Assembly: GCA_023666975.1 (NCBI GenBank)
Contig: JAMPAW010000046.1
Coordinates: forward strand, 1 to 22,568
Source of the DNA: Clostridium sp.
Lineage (GTDB): Bacteria; Bacillota_A; Clostridia; Lachnospirales; Lachnospiraceae
Direction: 5' to 3'
Length of the DNA: 22,568 bases
A program made the translations under genes and the position numbers. Every line of letters starts with the position of its first letter. The first letter of the stretch is position 1. Shown piece after piece: positions 16,714 through 22,568 of the stretch. The notes beneath the pieces are model-generated. The model was not told the origin of the DNA. It ran no database searches and saw nothing but the letters and a program-made list of their open reading frames with translations.

Positions 16714-16727
16714 AAACATTGTTTCAA
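16711..16727. promoter_or_regulatory. Palindromic operator candidate for the RpiR regulator
   Basis: TTGAAACA-T-TGTTTCAA is a perfect 8-1-8 inverted repeat. The half-site TTGAAACA recurs exactly at 16754-16761 (43 bases on, about four helical turns), and a near copy TTGGAAACA lies at 16812-16820 at the expected transcription start. It resembles the TGAAA...TTTCA shape reported for several RpiR-family operators. It is not a catabolite cre site: the central CG is missing and the spacing differs by one base. Confidence 0.5.
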
Positions 16728-16785
16728 AAATCGGCGGACTAGGGAAAATTTTTTTGAAACAAATCACCAGCGTTTGATAAATTGG

Positions 16786-16813
16786 TTGTAAAATTGTTAA
16801 TTTTTGATATATT
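16786..16813 (+). promoter_or_regulatory. Promoter for the PTS-bglA unit
   Basis: TTGTAA (16786-16791), a 16-base spacer and TATATT (16808-16813), in an A/T-rich stretch. The leader would be about 65 bases and contains the upstream ORF. The spacing is one short of ideal, so activator help is conceivable. Confidence 0.5.
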
Positions 16814-16844
16814 GGAAACACTAAGAAATATAAGGAGTACTTAC

Positions 16845-18771
<1,927 letters not shown>

Positions 18772-18808
18772 GATCGACAGATAATGCGGTTATAGACAGA
18801 GGTTTTGT

Positions 18809-18848
18809 GCCACTGCCGGGATCGGTAGAAGCTGGTTCTGGCAGTGGC
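18809..18848 (+). other. Intercistronic 18-bp hairpin between the PTS gene and bglA
   Basis: 18809-18826 pairs over its full length with 18831-18848: nine Watson-Crick pairs at the base, then five G.U wobbles among nine inner pairs, with an AGAA tetraloop. No T-run follows, so it is more likely a stability or processing element than a terminator. It could set different mRNA levels for the transporter and the enzyme. Confidence 0.65.
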
Positions 18849-18864
18849 TGAAGTAAATAGATAG

Positions 18865-20331
<1,467 letters not shown>

Positions 20332-20336
20332 CATTC

Positions 20337-20476
20337 GTTGTACAATATAGACAAATCAACGCAGGCACACTTGCGTTGCTTGTCGCACGTAATGGTACAT
20401 AAGGTGCCAAAAAACGGCACCTAAGTACCAACGGCTCCAAAGCACCTGCTTATGATAATTGTCTATATTGTACAAC
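20337..20476. mobile_element. 140-bp element with 18-bp terminal inverted repeats, MITE-like
   Basis: GTTGTACAATATAGACAA (20337-20354) is the exact reverse complement of 20459-20476. Inside are two hairpins: CAACGCA (20357-20363) with TGCGTTG (20372-20378), and TGGTAC/GTACCA (20393-20398 with 20425-20430) enclosing AGGTGCC/GGCACCT (20402-20408 with 20416-20422). No protein is encoded. If TA is the target duplication, the restored site would be GTTGTACAAC, itself a palindrome. A structured RNA at the 3' end of the bgl transcript is the main alternative. Confidence 0.5.
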
Positions 20477-20540
20477 TGGATTTTGAAAATAAATAGTTTC
20501 GTAATTGTTAAAAAATAGTAAGAAAGAGAGGATATAATCA

Positions 20541-20798
20541 ATGAAAGAGTTTACCTATGTTATTACCGATGAAATTGGAATTCATGCAAGACCGGCAGGA
20601 ATGCTGGTAAAGGAGGCCAAAAGTTTTGCCTCTAAGATTACTTTGGAGGCAAACGGAAAGAGCGCAGACGCTACAAAGCTGATGGCTGTGATGAGCCTTG
20701 GAGTTAAGAGCGGTGCAGAGGTTGTAATCAAAGCGGAGGGTGACGACGAGGACGCCGCTATTGCCAAGATAGAAGAATTTATGAAGGCGAATCTATAA
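20541..20798 (+). CDS. ptsH: Phosphocarrier protein HPr
   Basis: An 85-residue HPr with phospho-accepting His15 in GIHARPAG, which takes phosphate from EI and passes it to EIIA domains. Aligned without gaps to Bacillus HPr (NGK at 38-40, VMSLG at 50-54), position 46 is Lys, preceded by Thr45, instead of the Ser phosphorylated by HPr kinase. The seryl-phosphate route to CcpA is therefore unlikely to work through this HPr. The ribosome site is AGAGAGG. Only a weak promoter (TTGAAA 20483-20488, 17 bases, TGTTAA) is seen between it and the inverted-repeat element. A terminator separates it from ptsI. Confidence 0.96.
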   Translation: MKEFTYVITDEIGIHARPAGMLVKEAKSFASKITLEANGKSADATKLMAVMSLGVKSGAEVVIKAEGDDEDAAIAKIEEFMKANL

Positions 20799-20823
20799 TC
20801 CTGCAGCGGTTACAATCCAAAGG

Positions 20824-20853
20824 AAAAGAAACACGTTAATCGTGTTTCTTTTT
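20824..20853 (+). terminator. Rho-independent terminator between ptsH and ptsI
   Basis: AAAAGAAACACG (20824-20835) pairs perfectly with CGTGTTTCTTTT (20841-20852) over 12 bp with a TTAAT loop and a TTTTT tail. Only 38 bases remain before the ptsI ATG and they hold no convincing promoter, so ptsI probably relies on readthrough. Confidence 0.85.
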
Positions 20854-20891
20854 CGCTATCAAGTCAGGGAAGATAGAAGAGGAGGTTAATC

Positions 20892-22514
20892 ATGGAACAG
20901 TTTACAGGCAAATCAATATTCAAAGGAATTGCAATTGGCAGAATTTTATTTTACTCCAAAAATCAGCAGCAGGTAAAGCGGGATAAGGTTGAAGATGTAG
21001 AGGCTGAAATTGCCAGATATGAAGAGGCGAAGGCAAAAGCGATCGAGCAGCTGGGGGCATTGCATGACAAGGCAGTTAATGAGGTTGGAGAAGCCAATGC
21101 CATGATTTTTGAAGTACATGCCATGATGCTAGAAGATGATGATTATAATGATTCGGTCTATAATATTATCCGCAGCGACGAGGTAAATGCCGAGTTTGCC
21201 GTGGCAACGACAGGTGATAATTTTGCGGTCATGTTCGCCGAGATGGATGATGAGTACTTTAAGGCGAGGGCCGCTGATGTAAAGGATATTTCGGAACGTG
21301 TGATCAGCGTGCTGTCCGGAAGTGATGCGGGAGGCGAGATCGGTGACGAACCGGTGATTATTGTGGCAGAGGATTTGGCACCGAGCGAGACTGTACAGAT
21401 GGATAAGACAAAGCTGTTGGCATTTGTGACAAGACTCGGTTCGTCTAATTCACATACGGCAATTCTTGCCCGAACAATGAATATACCTGCCTTGATTGGA
21501 ATTGACATCAAGGAGGAATGGAATGGCAAAATGGCTATTGTAGACGGAAAGAAAGGTCTTTTCTTTGTCGACCCGAATGTAGATACGCTGGAAAAATATA
21601 TCGAAGAAAAGAAAAAGGAGGAAGAGGCAAAGGAACTGCTGCTGACGTTGAAGGGAAAGCCTGACGAAACGTTAGACGGCCGCCATATTAAGCTGTATGC
21701 CAATATCGGAAGTGTGGCGGATGTGGCAAATGTACTTGCGAACGATGCAGAGGGAATCGGCCTGTTCCGCAGTGAGTTTTTGTATTTGGAGAAGGATAAC
21801 TATCCGACGGAGGAAGAGCAGTTTCAGGTATATAAGACGGTTGCCCAGAATATGGCGGGCAAGAAGGTCGTTATCCGGACACTGGATATCGGAGCAGATA
21901 AGCAGGTAGATTATTTTCATATGGAGCATGAGGAGAATCCGGCTATGGGATACCGGGCAATCCGTATCTGCCTCGACCGGGTAGAGATTTTTAAAACGCA
22001 GCTGCGGGCGCTTTACCGTGCTTCGGCATATGGAACGATTTCCATTATGTTCCCGATGATTATTTCCGTTAAGGAAGTGCAGGATATCAAGAAAATCTGT
22101 GAAGAGGTAAGGGCTGAGCTGGATGCCGACAGTATCGAATACGGTGATGTCGAGCTGGGTATCATGATTGAAACACCGGCGGCTGTTATGATTAGCGACC
22201 TTCTGGCCAAGGAAGTGGATTTCTTTAGTATAGGAACAAATGATTTGACGCAGTATACGCTGGCCATTGACCGCCAGAATCCAAAGCTCGACAACATATA
22301 TGATTCCCACCATACAGCGATTCTCAGAATGATTCAGATGGTTATCGATAACGGCCATAAGGAAAACTGCTGGGTAGGAATCTGTGGTGAACTGGGAGCA
22401 GATACCACGCTGACAGAGAAATTTGTAAAAATGGGAATTGATGAACTTTCGGTTTCACCGACATTTGTACTCCCGGTACGAAAAGAGATTCGTGAATCCA
22501 GATATCAGGATTAA
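20892..22514 (+). CDS. ptsI: PTS enzyme I (phosphoenolpyruvate-protein phosphotransferase)
   Basis: A 540-residue EI, the first PTS enzyme, taking phosphate from PEP to HPr. N-terminal HPr-binding helical domain (about 30-140), swivelling phosphohistidine domain with His188 in GSSNSHTAILART, and C-terminal PEP-binding barrel with GLFRSEFLY, MIETPAAV, FSIGTNDLTQY and the catalytic Cys in GICGELGAD. The length is near that of Gram-positive EI proteins. GAGGAGG precedes the ATG. The last 54 bases of the window after it show no gene or clear terminator. Confidence 0.97.
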   Translation: MEQFTGKSIFKGIAIGRILFYSKNQQQVKRDKVEDVEAEIARYEEAKAKAIEQLGALHDKAVNEVGEANAMIFEVHAMMLEDDDYNDSVYNIIRSDEVNAEFAVATTGDNFAVMFAEMDDEYFKARAADVKDISERVISVLSGSDAGGEIGDEPVIIVAEDLAPSETVQMDKTKLLAFVTRLGSSNSHTAILARTMNIPALIGIDIKEEWNGKMAIVDGKKGLFFVDPNVDTLEKYIEEKKKEEEAKELLLTLKGKPDETLDGRHIKLYANIGSVADVANVLANDAEGIGLFRSEFLYLEKDNYPTEEEQFQVYKTVAQNMAGKKVVIRTLDIGADKQVDYFHMEHEENPAMGYRAIRICLDRVEIFKTQLRALYRASAYGTISIMFPMIISVKEVQDIKKICEEVRAELDADSIEYGDVELGIMIETPAAVMISDLLAKEVDFFSIGTNDLTQYTLAIDRQNPKLDNIYDSHHTAILRMIQMVIDNGHKENCWVGICGELGADTTLTEKFVKMGIDELSVSPTFVLPVRKEIRESRYQD

Positions 22515-22568
22515 ACTGTCGGTAAAGGGTGGAAAATAGAAGAGCTGCTGTCTTCACGGGATAAGAGG

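Noticed and set aside
16712..16726. CcpA cre site before the PTS gene
   Set aside because: The palindrome has a single central base and no CG core, so it does not fit the cre consensus.
20356..20541. 61-residue minus-strand ORF inside the inverted-repeat element
   Set aside because: No ribosome site and its frame is explained by the palindromic DNA; no recognisable protein features.

Overview
This window looks like ordinary chromosome from an anaerobic, low-to-moderate GC Firmicute, most likely a clostridium of the Lachnospiraceae type. The evidence is: an rpsF-ssb-rpsR operon with a small DUF951 gene upstream; glnA (type I-alpha glutamine synthetase) followed by an ANTAR-domain regulator of the NitR kind; the DapL route to diaminopimelate; tRNA genes without an encoded CCA; strong AGGAGG-type ribosome binding sites; and TTGAxx-17-TAnAAT promoters. 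No phage, CRISPR array, transposase or defence gene was found. Genus cannot be fixed from the sequence alone.

Layout. 1-1703: the 3' part of tRNA-Phe, a terminator, the DUF951 gene, a promoter and structured leader, rpsF-ssb-rpsR, tRNA-Thr(CGU) and a terminator. 1749-7225: a nitrogen, lysine/cell-wall and branched-chain amino-acid block (glnA, nitR-like ANTAR gene, dapF, dapL, BCAT) ending at a strong terminator. 7241-8317: a monocistronic M19 membrane dipeptidase. 8318-10972, minus strand: a membrane EAL phosphodiesterase and an unrecognised protein made of two tandem repeats. 11138-14210: a DHH/DHHA1 phosphoesterase and a chemotaxis receptor. 14209-15695: a Cof-type HAD phosphatase and inorganic pyrophosphatase. 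15776-22514: a sugar-uptake block with an RpiR regulator, beta-glucoside PTS EIIBCA, 6-phospho-beta-glucosidase, then the general PTS genes ptsH and ptsI.

How the genes work together. GlnA assimilates ammonia and the ANTAR protein next to it is expected to act on a structured glnA leader. DapL makes LL-DAP and DapF epimerises it to meso-DAP for peptidoglycan and lysine. In the last block, EI and HPr pass phosphate to the EIIBCA, which imports and phosphorylates beta-glucosides that the GH1 enzyme then cleaves. RpiR probably senses a sugar phosphate and binds a perfect 17-bp palindrome in front of the PTS gene.

The least ordinary signals are non-coding or single-residue: a 140-bp element with 18-bp perfect terminal inverted repeats between bglA and ptsH; an HPr with Lys instead of Ser at the HPr-kinase site 46; a duplicated ribosome-binding/start module with an overlapping 20-codon upstream ORF ahead of the PTS gene; a factor-independent terminator between ptsH and ptsI; and alternative hairpins in the glnA leader. 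I did not see a clearly new multi-gene system.
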